This document shows, piece by piece, positions 1-6,879 of a DNA stretch of 24,706 bases. The notes beneath the pieces are model-generated. The model searched no databases. It was not told the DNA's origin and was given only the letters and a program-made list of their open reading frames with translations. Positions within the stretch are counted from its first letter, which is position 1; every line of letters starts with the position of its first letter. Where the stretch lies: contig DATLZB010000153.1 of NCBI GenBank assembly GCA_035574175.1, positions 1 to 24,706 on the forward strand, read 5' to 3'. Origin of the DNA: DATLZB01 sp035574175 (GTDB lineage Bacteria; Pseudomonadota; Alphaproteobacteria; Rhizobiales; Hyphomicrobiaceae). A program made the translations under genes and the position numbers.

Positions 1-303
1 AATGATCGAGATGCTGGAGAGCGCCATCAGCAACGTATAGCCGTCAGCCTTGGCATTCGCCGCGGCCGCCATGCCGACTGCCCCGCCGGCGCCTGCCCGG
101 TTGGAGATCACGACCGGCTGCTTAAACAGCTTCTCCATCACTGCCGCCAGCGGGCGCGCCGTCTGATCGGCAACACCCCCCGGAGGAAACGGCACGATGA
201 TGGTAACGGTCCGCTCCGGATACTGTTGCGCGGCGGCTGGCCCTGAGGCCAGCGCGACCGCAGTGAAACATAGGACCGCCGTCAGCAGAGCTCGCCCAAT
301 CAT
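1..303 (-). CDS. Bug/TctC-family tripartite tricarboxylate transporter substrate-binding protein (partial, N-terminal 101 codons)
   Basis: This is the N-terminus of a periplasmic solute receptor whose C-terminal two thirds lie beyond the window edge. The ATG at 303 is preceded by GGGAGG with suitable spacing. Residues 1 to about 25 form a signal peptide (hydrophobic core, then an AAAQ-like cleavage region). The mature start YPERTVTIIVPFPPGG followed by DQTARPLA is the hallmark first strand and ligand loop of Bug receptors, and NRAGAGGAVGM fits the next conserved block. Family members bind carboxylates or other small organic anions; many are orphan receptors without TctA/TctB membrane partners, and none is visible here. 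It is divergent from the Rieske/amidohydrolase operon, which suggests but does not prove that it captures a compound those enzymes use. The family call is firm; the ligand is unknown. Confidence 0.9.
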   Translation of the reverse strand, partial: MIGRALLTAVLCFTAVALASGPAAAQQYPERTVTIIVPFPPGGVADQTARPLAAVMEKLFKQPVVISNRAGAGGAVGMAAAANAKADGYTLLMALSSISII

Positions 304-577
304 GTGTGTTCCTCCCAATTCAGCCGAGCGCGGGCTGTTTGTCTTGCGTGCCGTACATCCGCACGTGAGGGACCGCCCGGCCGGACGGGCAAAAGCACCC
401 GCCTGCACGGCTTCGATCCCACCCCGATCATACCCGCCTGCAGCTCCCTGTCACCTGAGAACCGGCCCGTTCGACGGCGATACGTCTCGATGTTGCTCAC
501 CGAACAGCTTTGAATAATCGGGCGGGAGCGGTATGGATGCGAGGTTCACGGGTAGGAACGGTGAGGAGCAAGCGCTT

Positions 578-943
578 ATGAGCGAGCAGTTCGTTTGCAA
601 GGCTTCCGAGTTCAAGGACGGGGACCGCCGGATCGTCCGCGTCGGCGCGCATGAGATCGGCGTGTTCAAGGACAAGGGCAACTACTACGCCTACAGCAAC
701 TACTGCCTGCATCAAGGGGGACCGGCCTGCGAGGGCATCATCATCGCCAAGGTCGAGGAGCGGCTGATGCCGGACAAAACGTCCCGCGGGCTCTACTTCT
801 CCGACACCGAGACCCACTTCGTCTGCCCCTGGCACGGCTACGAGTACGACCTCAAGACCGGCGAGTGCGTGCCCGACCGAAAGTTGAAACTTCGCAAGTA
901 CAAAGTGATCCAGAGAGGGGATGACCTTTATGTCGTCGCCTAA
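578..943 (+). CDS. Rieske [2Fe-2S] ferredoxin-like protein
   Basis: A 121-residue stand-alone Rieske protein, the size of the ferredoxin components of ring-hydroxylating oxygenases rather than of a catalytic alpha subunit. The cluster ligands are visible: C43-x-H45 in YCLHQGG and C83-x-x-H86 in CPWHGYEYD. The insert between the two ligand pairs (about residues 52-80) is somewhat long. It probably carries electrons to an oxygenase or another redox enzyme, which is not in this window. The ATG at 578 is preferred over the upstream in-frame ATG at 533 because GAGGAG lies 9 bases before it and homology to Rieske proteins starts just after. The next gene overlaps its 3' end by 14 bases, so the two are probably cotranscribed and translationally coupled. 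Confidence 0.88.
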   Translation: MSEQFVCKASEFKDGDRRIVRVGAHEIGVFKDKGNYYAYSNYCLHQGGPACEGIIIAKVEERLMPDKTSRGLYFSDTETHFVCPWHGYEYDLKTGECVPDRKLKLRKYKVIQRGDDLYVVA

Positions 944-1292
944 AGACGCGCCGGCCAGGGAGCCGCGCAAGCGTTCTGGCGGCAAGCCGGTCGCTAACCC
1001 CGCACCGACGCCGCCGCTCGCCGAGCGCGCGGCCGAGTTGGTGAAGGAGGTAGAGGCTGCGCTTGCCGCCGGCCACGCCGACGCCCTGCCCCCCGAGAGC
1101 GTCCAGTCGATGCTGTCGGCGGCAAGCCGGGCTTACGCCGCCCATGACGAGGCCGGCATCAGGTATCCCGCCCTACCCAAGAAGGGGCCGGCGACCGCCA
1201 CCGACGTCATGGTGACCGCGAGCGGTCTGCTGAAAGCCGCCGGCCTGCAGGTGTTCGAGCTCGGCATGTGGGCAGCCTATACTGGTCGCTGA
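930..1292 (+). CDS. Unrecognised small protein between Rieske protein and amidohydrolase
   Basis: I do not recognise this 120-residue protein. Its start overlaps the end of the Rieske gene; the ATG at 930 is preferred over 921 because GAGAGGGG (913-920) is 9 bases upstream. The first 30 residues are basic and proline/alanine-rich, probably disordered. Residues about 31-65 look helical (AAELVKEVEAALAAG, then SVQSMLSAASRAYAAHDEAG). The C-terminal half contains TATDVMVTASGLLKAAG and ends ELGMWAAYTGR. There is no signal peptide, membrane helix or cysteine cluster. Its position between a Rieske protein and a metal-dependent hydrolase, with tight spacing, suggests a subunit or accessory factor of the same pathway; this is inferred from context only. 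Codon use looks like its neighbours. Confidence 0.72.
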   Translation: MSSPKDAPAREPRKRSGGKPVANPAPTPPLAERAAELVKEVEAALAAGHADALPPESVQSMLSAASRAYAAHDEAGIRYPALPKKGPATATDVMVTASGLLKAAGLQVFELGMWAAYTGR

Positions 1293-1335
1293 AATTGAAC
1301 CGTTTTCGACAAGATCTGCTGTGAGGAGAAACGTC

Positions 1336-2571
1336 ATGGAACTCATTACTGACCGCGGACGCCGCGTGTCGGTGGAGGAGCTGAACACCACCCGTCTTCT
1401 GGCCCACGCCCGCAAGCAGGCCGACCAGCGCAAGTTCGACGAGATGCTGATCGTCGACGTCGACGCTCACCACTATGAGAACGAGAATTTCGGCGAGATT
1501 CTCCCGTTCATGGAGAACGACGTCTATCGCCAGCTCACCATCTCCGGCCGTCTCAAGGGCCGACATTCGATCGTGCCCGGTCAGATCGGCTTCCAGGACA
1601 TGGGCGGGCGCGTCACGCGCTATCCCATGCGCTCCACCGAAAAGACCACGCCCGGCCGCCAGCGCGACGTCGAGCTCGGCGAGCGCTGGATGGACGCCAT
1701 GAGCGTCGATTACTCCTGCCTGTTCCCGACCGGCATGTTGAACGTGGGCCTGCATCCGTTGAAGGAGATGGAGGTTGACCTGTGCTGGGCCTACAATCGC
1801 TGGCTCACCGAGAAAGTGCTGCCCGAGTCGAATGGGCGCATGTTTTCCATGCTGTGCCTGCCCTTCTCCGATCCCGACGCCTCTCTGCGCCAAGTCGAGA
1901 CCTTTGGCGACCGCAAGGGCGTCAAGGGCTTCATGGTGACGACCGTGCGTACGCTGCCCGTGCACGATAACGCCTATATGAAGGTCTACCGGGCCATGGA
2001 GGAGCGCGGCTTGGCGCTGTCGTTCCATTCCGGGCCCAACTGGGGCGAGCCCGTGTTCCGCGGGCTGAACCGCTTCATTTCCGTGCACGCGCTGGGCTTC
2101 AGCTTCTATAACATCCTGCACTGCACCAACTGGGTCATCAACGGCATGGGCGAACGCTTCCCCAAGCTACCCGTGATCTGGATCGAATCGGGCGTGGCCT
2201 GGATCCCATTTTTGATGCAGCGCCTCGACCACGAGTACATGCTGCGCTCCTCCGAATGCCCGCTTCTGAAGAAGAAGCCGAGTGAGTACATGCGCGACAT
2301 GTACTATTCAACGCAGCCGATCGAGATACAGGACCTCGACATGCTGGAGGAGACGTTCCGCATGATCAAGGCGGAGACGCAGCTTCTCTACTCATCCGAC
2401 TACCCGCACTGGGACTTCGACCTGCCGAGCGCCATCTACGATCTTCCCTTCCTGTCGGAGAAAGCCAAGCACAACATCCTGGGTGGCAACGCGGCTCGCA
2501 TCTTCAAGCTCGAGCCGCGCAACGACAAGCAGCGCGAAAACTTGCGCCGGTTCGGCAACCTGGCGGCGTGA
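1336..2571 (+). CDS. Amidohydrolase-2 family metal-dependent hydrolase or decarboxylase
   Basis: A 411-residue TIM-barrel enzyme of the amidohydrolase-2 (ACMSD-like) family, whose members hydrolyse or decarboxylate carboxylated ring-derived substrates with a divalent metal. Visible landmarks are the N-terminal strand IVDVDAHHYEN carrying the first metal histidine, SFHSGPNWGEP with the mid-barrel histidine, and LYSSDYPHWDFDLP with the C-terminal catalytic aspartate. The first motif reads DxHH rather than the classical HxH, as in some members of this family. The ATG at 1336 follows GAGGAG by 7 bases; an in-frame GTG at 1321 sits on that ribosome binding site and is unlikely. The next gene starts just past its TGA. 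Operon context with a Rieske protein points to breakdown of an aromatic or similar carboxylate; the substrate cannot be read from sequence. Confidence 0.9.
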   Translation: MELITDRGRRVSVEELNTTRLLAHARKQADQRKFDEMLIVDVDAHHYENENFGEILPFMENDVYRQLTISGRLKGRHSIVPGQIGFQDMGGRVTRYPMRSTEKTTPGRQRDVELGERWMDAMSVDYSCLFPTGMLNVGLHPLKEMEVDLCWAYNRWLTEKVLPESNGRMFSMLCLPFSDPDASLRQVETFGDRKGVKGFMVTTVRTLPVHDNAYMKVYRAMEERGLALSFHSGPNWGEPVFRGLNRFISVHALGFSFYNILHCTNWVINGMGERFPKLPVIWIESGVAWIPFLMQRLDHEYMLRSSECPLLKKKPSEYMRDMYYSTQPIEIQDLDMLEETFRMIKAETQLLYSSDYPHWDFDLPSAIYDLPFLSEKAKHNILGGNAARIFKLEPRNDKQRENLRRFGNLAA

Positions 2572-2582
2572 GGGCGGGACGA

Positions 2583-2996
2583 ATGCCTTCCCTGACCCCG
2601 CCGGAGGCTCTGATCTACGCCATGGTCACCACGGCCGCCGTGGACCGCACCATCACCGAGGATGAGCTCGGCCGCATCGGCTCGATCATCGGCGAGCTGC
2701 CAGCGTTCCGCCGGTACGACCGCGATTGGCTCGCCGGCGAGGCGCAGGAATGCGGCAGGGTGCTCGCCAAGGTCGACGGCCTCGCCAAGGTGCTCGAACT
2801 GATCCACGATGCATTGCCCGAGCCCATGCACGAGACGGCCTACGTGCTGGCGGCCGAAGTCGCCGCCACCGACATGCGTGTGAAGCTTGAGGAGGTGCGT
2901 TTTCTCGACATGCTGGCGGAGAAGCTGCGCCTCGACAAACTCACCTGCGCCGCCCTCGAACGGGCGGCCAAGGCCCGGCACCAGCCGATGACTTGA
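2583..2996 (+). CDS. TerB-like (tellurite-resistance fold) protein
   Basis: A 137-residue all-helical protein resembling the TerB/DjlA N-terminal domain. Supporting features are the opening PPEALIYAMVTTAAVDRTITEDELGRI, where an acidic, EF-hand-like D-x-T-x-x-x-x-E segment follows helix 1, and the second half ETAYVLAAEVAATDMRVKLEEVRFLDMLAEKLRLD, which repeats the same helix-acidic-loop-helix pattern. TerB domains bind metal ions and occur in varied stress and membrane-associated proteins; the physiological role of such single-domain proteins is unclear. The ATG at 2583 follows GAGG in the GAGGGCGGG stretch; a GTG at 2568 overlapping the amidohydrolase stop is an alternative. It is last in the operon begun by the Rieske gene. 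Confidence 0.75.
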   Translation: MPSLTPPEALIYAMVTTAAVDRTITEDELGRIGSIIGELPAFRRYDRDWLAGEAQECGRVLAKVDGLAKVLELIHDALPEPMHETAYVLAAEVAATDMRVKLEEVRFLDMLAEKLRLDKLTCAALERAAKARHQPMT

Positions 2997-3032
2997 TTAG
3001 GTTTGAGCTGTCCGTTCGCAGTTTTCTCCGGC

Positions 3033-3038
3033 TATAGT
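3033..3038 (+). promoter_or_regulatory. Possible -10 element upstream of the beta-helix gene
   Basis: TATAGT, a 5/6 match to the sigma-70 -10 consensus, lies in the 99-base gap before the beta-helix gene, giving a leader of about 50 bases. No convincing -35 is found 16-18 bases upstream, so support is weak. Confidence 0.25.
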
Positions 3039-3095
3039 TTGGGCCTGGTCAAAGGGCTGCGGCGCCGTCCGCCCCACAATTTCGATTGAAAGGTC

Positions 3096-4322
3096 ATGCA
3101 GAGCCGAACTCTCGCATGCCTGCTCGTCTTTGCGGCAACGACCACCGCCGTCCAAGCCGCGACCATAACGGCCCGCTCGTGCTCTGCGACGGATGTTCAG
3201 CGGGCGATCGCCGCCGCCGAGGAGGGGGATACCGTTGCCATCCCCGCCGGGCGCTGCACGTGGACATCTCCCGTGCACATCATCAACAAGGGGCTCACGC
3301 TGCGCGGCGCTGGTGTAGGACAGACCGTGATCACCAACGGCTACGCGGCCGACGAGGTGCTTCAAATCCACCTTCAGGCTGGAGACCCCACCACCTACGT
3401 AACTGCCTTCACCATCGATGCGGCCTTGCAGGACACCGGCTCCAACGGCGTCATGGTCCTGGTGGGCGGTGGGATGAACCAGTTCCGCATTCACCACATG
3501 GAGATCCTGAACCTTGTCGAACGCGGCATCATCGTTGCCATGGACGGAGAGCAGGTTAGCGGTCTCATCGATCACGTGACGTTTTCTATGCCGGGCGCGC
3601 GCGGTGGGTCGAAAGCCATCTCCATCCTCGGCACCGGGCCCGAGGAGCATCAGCCTTTCACCCGCCCCTTCGAACTAGGTTCGAGCCACTTCATCTTCAT
3701 CGAGGACTGCACCTTCAACTACGGCGGCCAGAACGACGGCGCGCTGGATGCTTATGGCGGCGCGCGCTACGTTTTCCGCCACAACGTCGTAAACAACACC
3801 AACGTGGAGCATCACGGAGCCGATTCGGGCAGCTACCGCGGCGTTCACAGCTTCGAAATCTACGCCAATACCTTCGTGTGCCTGGCGGGCTGCGCGCCTC
3901 AGCGCAAGCACTATTTCCGTTCCGGCTCTGGCGTGATCTTTAACAACCGCTACTTTGGCAACTACCGGGGCATGGACGTCACCAACTACCGCAGCGACGA
4001 GGAGCACCCGCCTTGGGGCCGTTGCGACGGCTCCTCACCTTGGGACGAGAACCGGCCGGGTGAGAGCGGCTACCCCTGCCTGGATCAGATCGGGCACGTC
4101 TTCGGCCCACGTCCCGGTGGCAAGAGCACGTTTCAGGGCCTCTACGAGTGGGGCAATACCCACGACGGGCGCAACGTGGACATCTCTGTCAGCGGTCAAA
4201 ACGCCCACATCCACATCAAGGTAAACCGAGACTTCTTCAACGATACCGTGCGGCCGGGCTATGTGCCCTATGCTTACCCTCACCCGCTGCAGGGATCTGG
4301 CCCCGACTCTGGAGCCCGTTAG
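3096..4322 (+). CDS. Secreted parallel beta-helix (pectate-lyase-like fold) protein
   Basis: A 408-residue exported protein. Residues 1-21 are a signal peptide (basic MQSR, hydrophobic core, cleavage after VQA). The mature protein begins with CSATDVQRAIAAAEEGDTVAIPAG, the typical first turn of right-handed beta-helix proteins, followed by GLTLRGAG and repeated coil-like segments rich in Asn, Gly and His (FRIHHMEILN, FIFIEDCTFNYGG, YVFRHNVVNNTN, FEIYANTF). The fold is shared by pectate lyases, polysaccharide epimerases and phage tailspikes. I see no recognisable catalytic triad, so an enzyme activity on polysaccharide is possible but unproven. Several cysteines in the second half (including FVCLAGCAP and GRCDG) could form disulfides. 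A GAAAGG ribosome binding site precedes ATG 3096. It is flanked by the TerB-like gene and an MFS gene, with gaps on both sides. Confidence 0.78.
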   Translation: MQSRTLACLLVFAATTTAVQAATITARSCSATDVQRAIAAAEEGDTVAIPAGRCTWTSPVHIINKGLTLRGAGVGQTVITNGYAADEVLQIHLQAGDPTTYVTAFTIDAALQDTGSNGVMVLVGGGMNQFRIHHMEILNLVERGIIVAMDGEQVSGLIDHVTFSMPGARGGSKAISILGTGPEEHQPFTRPFELGSSHFIFIEDCTFNYGGQNDGALDAYGGARYVFRHNVVNNTNVEHHGADSGSYRGVHSFEIYANTFVCLAGCAPQRKHYFRSGSGVIFNNRYFGNYRGMDVTNYRSDEEHPPWGRCDGSSPWDENRPGESGYPCLDQIGHVFGPRPGGKSTFQGLYEWGNTHDGRNVDISVSGQNAHIHIKVNRDFFNDTVRPGYVPYAYPHPLQGSGPDSGAR

Positions 4323-4449
4323 CCGATCCGACGCCGAGGACAGCCCTATCACCAGCTGCCCGACGTGCGCGGTGGCTTCCGGGCCCAAGCAAACCGGGCT
4401 AGTGTGCTTGGCGGCCCCGGTGAGCGGGCCTCGCCGGGGTGGAACTTTC

Positions 4450-5667
4450 ATGCGCGATCGGCTGCACTTTTTCTTTCTCAACGTCGGCCACTTCCTCGAC
4501 CACCTGCTGATGCTGGTTTTCGCCACCGTGGCGGCGCTCGTGCTCACCCGCGAGTGGGGTGTGAGCTATGCAGCCCTCGTTCCCTATGCCACGCCCGGAT
4601 TCGTCGCCTTCGGGGTCTGCGCCCTTCCGGCCGGCTGGCTCGCCGACCGCTGGAGCCGGCAGGGCATGATGGCGGTGTTCTTCGTCGGCATCGGCATCGC
4701 CTCCATGGCGACCGCGCTTGCCACCACGCCGTTCGAGATGGCGTTCGGCCTGTTCGTTATCGGTGTGTTTGCGGCGATCTACCATCCGGTGGGGCTTGCA
4801 CTGCTCGTTCAGAAATTTGCCAGAACCGGCGCCGCCATCGGCATCAACGGCGTTTTTGGCAATCTCGGGGTCGGCAGCGCAGCGCTCATCACCGGCTACT
4901 TCATCGACCACGGGGGCTGGCGCGCCGGCTTCCTGGTGCCCGGCGCCTTCTCGCTGCTGATCGGGCTTGCCTACACGGCTCTCTTCTGGAACGACATCTG
5001 GGCCGTGAACGGCGAGCGGGAGGAAGCGAACGGTCCGGCCCGACGCGAAGGCGCAGGTCCCACCCCCAGCCGCGATTTCATCGTACGACTGCTGGCGATC
5101 GTTTTCTTCACCACCGCCGTATCCGGCATCATCTTCCAGTCGACGACGTTTGCACTGCCCAAGGTGTTCGAGGAGCGGCTCACCGGCATCGCCGGCTCCG
5201 CCACGCTGATCGGCTGGCTCGCCTTTATCGTGTTCGCGGTCGCCTCCCTCGCCCAGGTCGTCGTCGGCTTCCTGCTCGACCGCTTCGGCCCCCGCCCGGT
5301 CTTCATGGCGGCCGCCGCCATCCAAGCCGTCTTCTTCGCCGTCATGCCGGGCCTCACCGACTGGGCGGCCCTCGTCGTTGCGCTGGCCTTCATGTTGGGT
5401 GCCTTCGGGCAGATTCCGATCAACGACTACATGATCGGAAAATTGGCGAAGTCGGAGCTGCGCGCCTCAATCTACGGGGCTCGTTACGTGGTGACGTTTG
5501 CCGTGCTTGGGGCCACCCTACCGCTAATCTCTTGGGTGCACGACGGCTGGGGCTTCGACATGCTTTTCAAGATCCTGGCCGTTGCCGCCGCCGTCATCTT
5601 TGCCGCCGTCGCGCTGCTCCCGGCACGACTGCCCGAGCAAGGCGGTGCGGCACCGGCCCGCGCCTGA
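4450..5667 (+). CDS. MFS transporter, Fsr (fosmidomycin-resistance)-like exporter
   Basis: A 405-residue inner-membrane transporter with about 12 hydrophobic segments and a central hydrophilic loop (around residues 190-215, rich in Glu, Arg and Pro). The N-terminus FLNVGHFLDHLLMLVF closely recalls the first helix of Fsr-like proteins, and the loop after helix 2 contains GWLADRWSRQG, the MFS signature, echoed in the second half by GFLLDRFGPRP. Such proteins export small molecules by proton antiport; the substrate is not predictable. ATG 4450 is chosen because a GGGGTGG stretch lies about 8 bases upstream and the first helix follows at once; the frame stays open upstream to 4261, but that extension is not membrane-like. 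It ends 17 bases from the convergent acyltransferase gene. Confidence 0.85.
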   Translation: MRDRLHFFFLNVGHFLDHLLMLVFATVAALVLTREWGVSYAALVPYATPGFVAFGVCALPAGWLADRWSRQGMMAVFFVGIGIASMATALATTPFEMAFGLFVIGVFAAIYHPVGLALLVQKFARTGAAIGINGVFGNLGVGSAALITGYFIDHGGWRAGFLVPGAFSLLIGLAYTALFWNDIWAVNGEREEANGPARREGAGPTPSRDFIVRLLAIVFFTTAVSGIIFQSTTFALPKVFEERLTGIAGSATLIGWLAFIVFAVASLAQVVVGFLLDRFGPRPVFMAAAAIQAVFFAVMPGLTDWAALVVALAFMLGAFGQIPINDYMIGKLAKSELRASIYGARYVVTFAVLGATLPLISWVHDGWGFDMLFKILAVAAAVIFAAVALLPARLPEQGGAAPARA

Positions 5668-5684
5668 GAGACGCACCCGGCGCC

Positions 5685-6686
5685 TCAGTTGGTGCCCTTG
5701 CGACCGACGGCGACGCGGCTCTCGCGCTCCTCCGGCGTGCCGAAGTGCTCGAAGTATCGCGGGTCGATCTTCTCCACCGGCAGCACGATGAGCACGTCGG
5801 TGGTGCCGAACTGCCGATCGATGACCGCGCCGTCTCCGATCATGGCGCCAAGTCTCAGATAACCTTTGATCAGCGGGGGCATGACCTTGAGCGCTGCCTT
5901 CACGTCCACCTTGCTCTTGGGCACTCGATCCATGCGTACGTAAAGGTGCGGATGCGCCCGCACGCGCCATTCCTCCGGCGCCAACGCATAGTGATAGAGA
6001 TAGGACAGCGCCATCGCGTGCTCATCGGGATCGGTCCCCTCGAAGCTCGCGCAGCCGATCATCACGTCGACCTTGTGCTGGCGCACGTAGGTCCATAGTC
6101 CGTGCCAGAGCAGCTCCACCGTGCGCTTGTTGCGGTAGGGCTTGAGCACGCACGAGCGGCCGAGCTCCATGAACCGATAGCGCGGCGACTTGGAGGCGAT
6201 CAGCGGCGCTATATCGTATTCGCCCTGCGTATAGAAGCCGAGCGTGCGATTGGCCACTTCCTGGCGCAGCACACGGTAGGTGCCGATGACGCGCGCCCTT
6301 CGCCGGCCCGGCCAGCCAAGTGGCACATCGGCCGCGTGCGCCGTATCGACCACGAGCAGGTGGTCGCAGATCCGATCGTAGCGATCCTCGTCGCGGCGCC
6401 GCATTTGCGCGGTGAGCGTCGGCCTCGCCGACATCTCGTTATAGAACACCTCGTAGCGCAGGCGCTGGGCCAACCTCACATCGGACCGCGTGCGCGCGAG
6501 CCGCACTTCGAGATCGCCAATGCGGCCGTACACCTTGGTCGGCCGGCGGCCGGGCAACATGTTGGGCAGCGGCAACAGCGCAATGCCGCCTCGCTTTGCC
6601 GCCCTCAGTGCGCCAAGCGACCGCATGCGCCGGCGCGACCCGCCCCGTTTCCAGCGGTTCACCAGGTCGCGTGCGTAAAAGCGCAT
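5685..6686 (-). CDS. GNAT-fold N-acyltransferase, OlsB-like (possible ornithine lipid synthesis)
   Basis: A 333-residue protein of the hemolysin-like GNAT family (Acetyltransf_5) that includes OlsB, which transfers a 3-hydroxyacyl chain from acyl carrier protein to ornithine to make lyso-ornithine lipid. Visible marks are VRLARTRSDVRLAQRLRYEVFY at the domain start (about residues 65-85), RVIGTYRVL, FMELGRSCVLKPYRNKRTVELLW (acyl-donor-binding region) and IGCASFEGTDP. The first 60 residues are basic and Arg-rich, a plausible membrane-association segment longer than in typical OlsB. ATG 6686 follows GGGAGA by 6 bases; a longer frame to 6800 lacks support. No OlsA-like acyltransferase is adjacent, so the exact acceptor (ornithine or another amine) is inferred from family only. 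Confidence 0.72.
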   Translation of the reverse strand: MRFYARDLVNRWKRGGSRRRMRSLGALRAAKRGGIALLPLPNMLPGRRPTKVYGRIGDLEVRLARTRSDVRLAQRLRYEVFYNEMSARPTLTAQMRRRDEDRYDRICDHLLVVDTAHAADVPLGWPGRRRARVIGTYRVLRQEVANRTLGFYTQGEYDIAPLIASKSPRYRFMELGRSCVLKPYRNKRTVELLWHGLWTYVRQHKVDVMIGCASFEGTDPDEHAMALSYLYHYALAPEEWRVRAHPHLYVRMDRVPKSKVDVKAALKVMPPLIKGYLRLGAMIGDGAVIDRQFGTTDVLIVLPVEKIDPRYFEHFGTPEERESRVAVGRKGTN

Positions 6687-6808
6687 GGCTGTCTCCCGGT
6701 CTCCCCCGATGCAGACATTCCGCTGCCGATCTTGTCGTTCGATTCCCTGACCCGACCGGCCATCCGCAGCGCATGAGACGGACGGGCTCCCTCGTTCCAC
6801 CCGACGCT

Positions 6809-6841
6809 ATTAGAGCTAATATGACTGCCGAGCGGTGACAA
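6809..6841 (-). promoter_or_regulatory. Possible promoter/operator region of the OlsB-like gene
   Basis: On the minus strand TTGTCA (6836-6841, 5/6 to -35) is followed by an AT-rich island unusual for this GC-rich window. That island contains the perfect inverted repeat ATTAG-AG-CTAAT (6809-6820). No -10 has both good spacing and good sequence, so this is a tentative regulatory region rather than a defined promoter. Confidence 0.3.
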
Positions 6842-6862
6842 CGCCACCGTGATCGGGGAACC

Positions 6863-6879
6863 GCGGCTACCTAAGCCGC
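6863..6879 (-). terminator. Hairpin at the 3' end of the hybrid kinase gene
   Basis: GCGGCT and AGCCGC form a perfect 6-bp stem with the 5-base loop ACCTA, spanning the TAG stop of the kinase. No U-run follows, so it may be a weak or factor-assisted terminator or an mRNA-stabilising 3' end. Confidence 0.3.

Noticed and set aside
375..390. GCCCG...CGGGC hairpin in the Bug/Rieske intergenic region
   Set aside because: A 5-bp GC stem is expected often in DNA of this composition; no U-run and no gene end is adjacent.
4365..6098. Long plus-strand open frame of 577 codons
   Set aside because: It shadows the MFS gene in another frame and then runs antisense through the acyltransferase; its Arg/His-rich composition is typical of GC-rich shadow frames.
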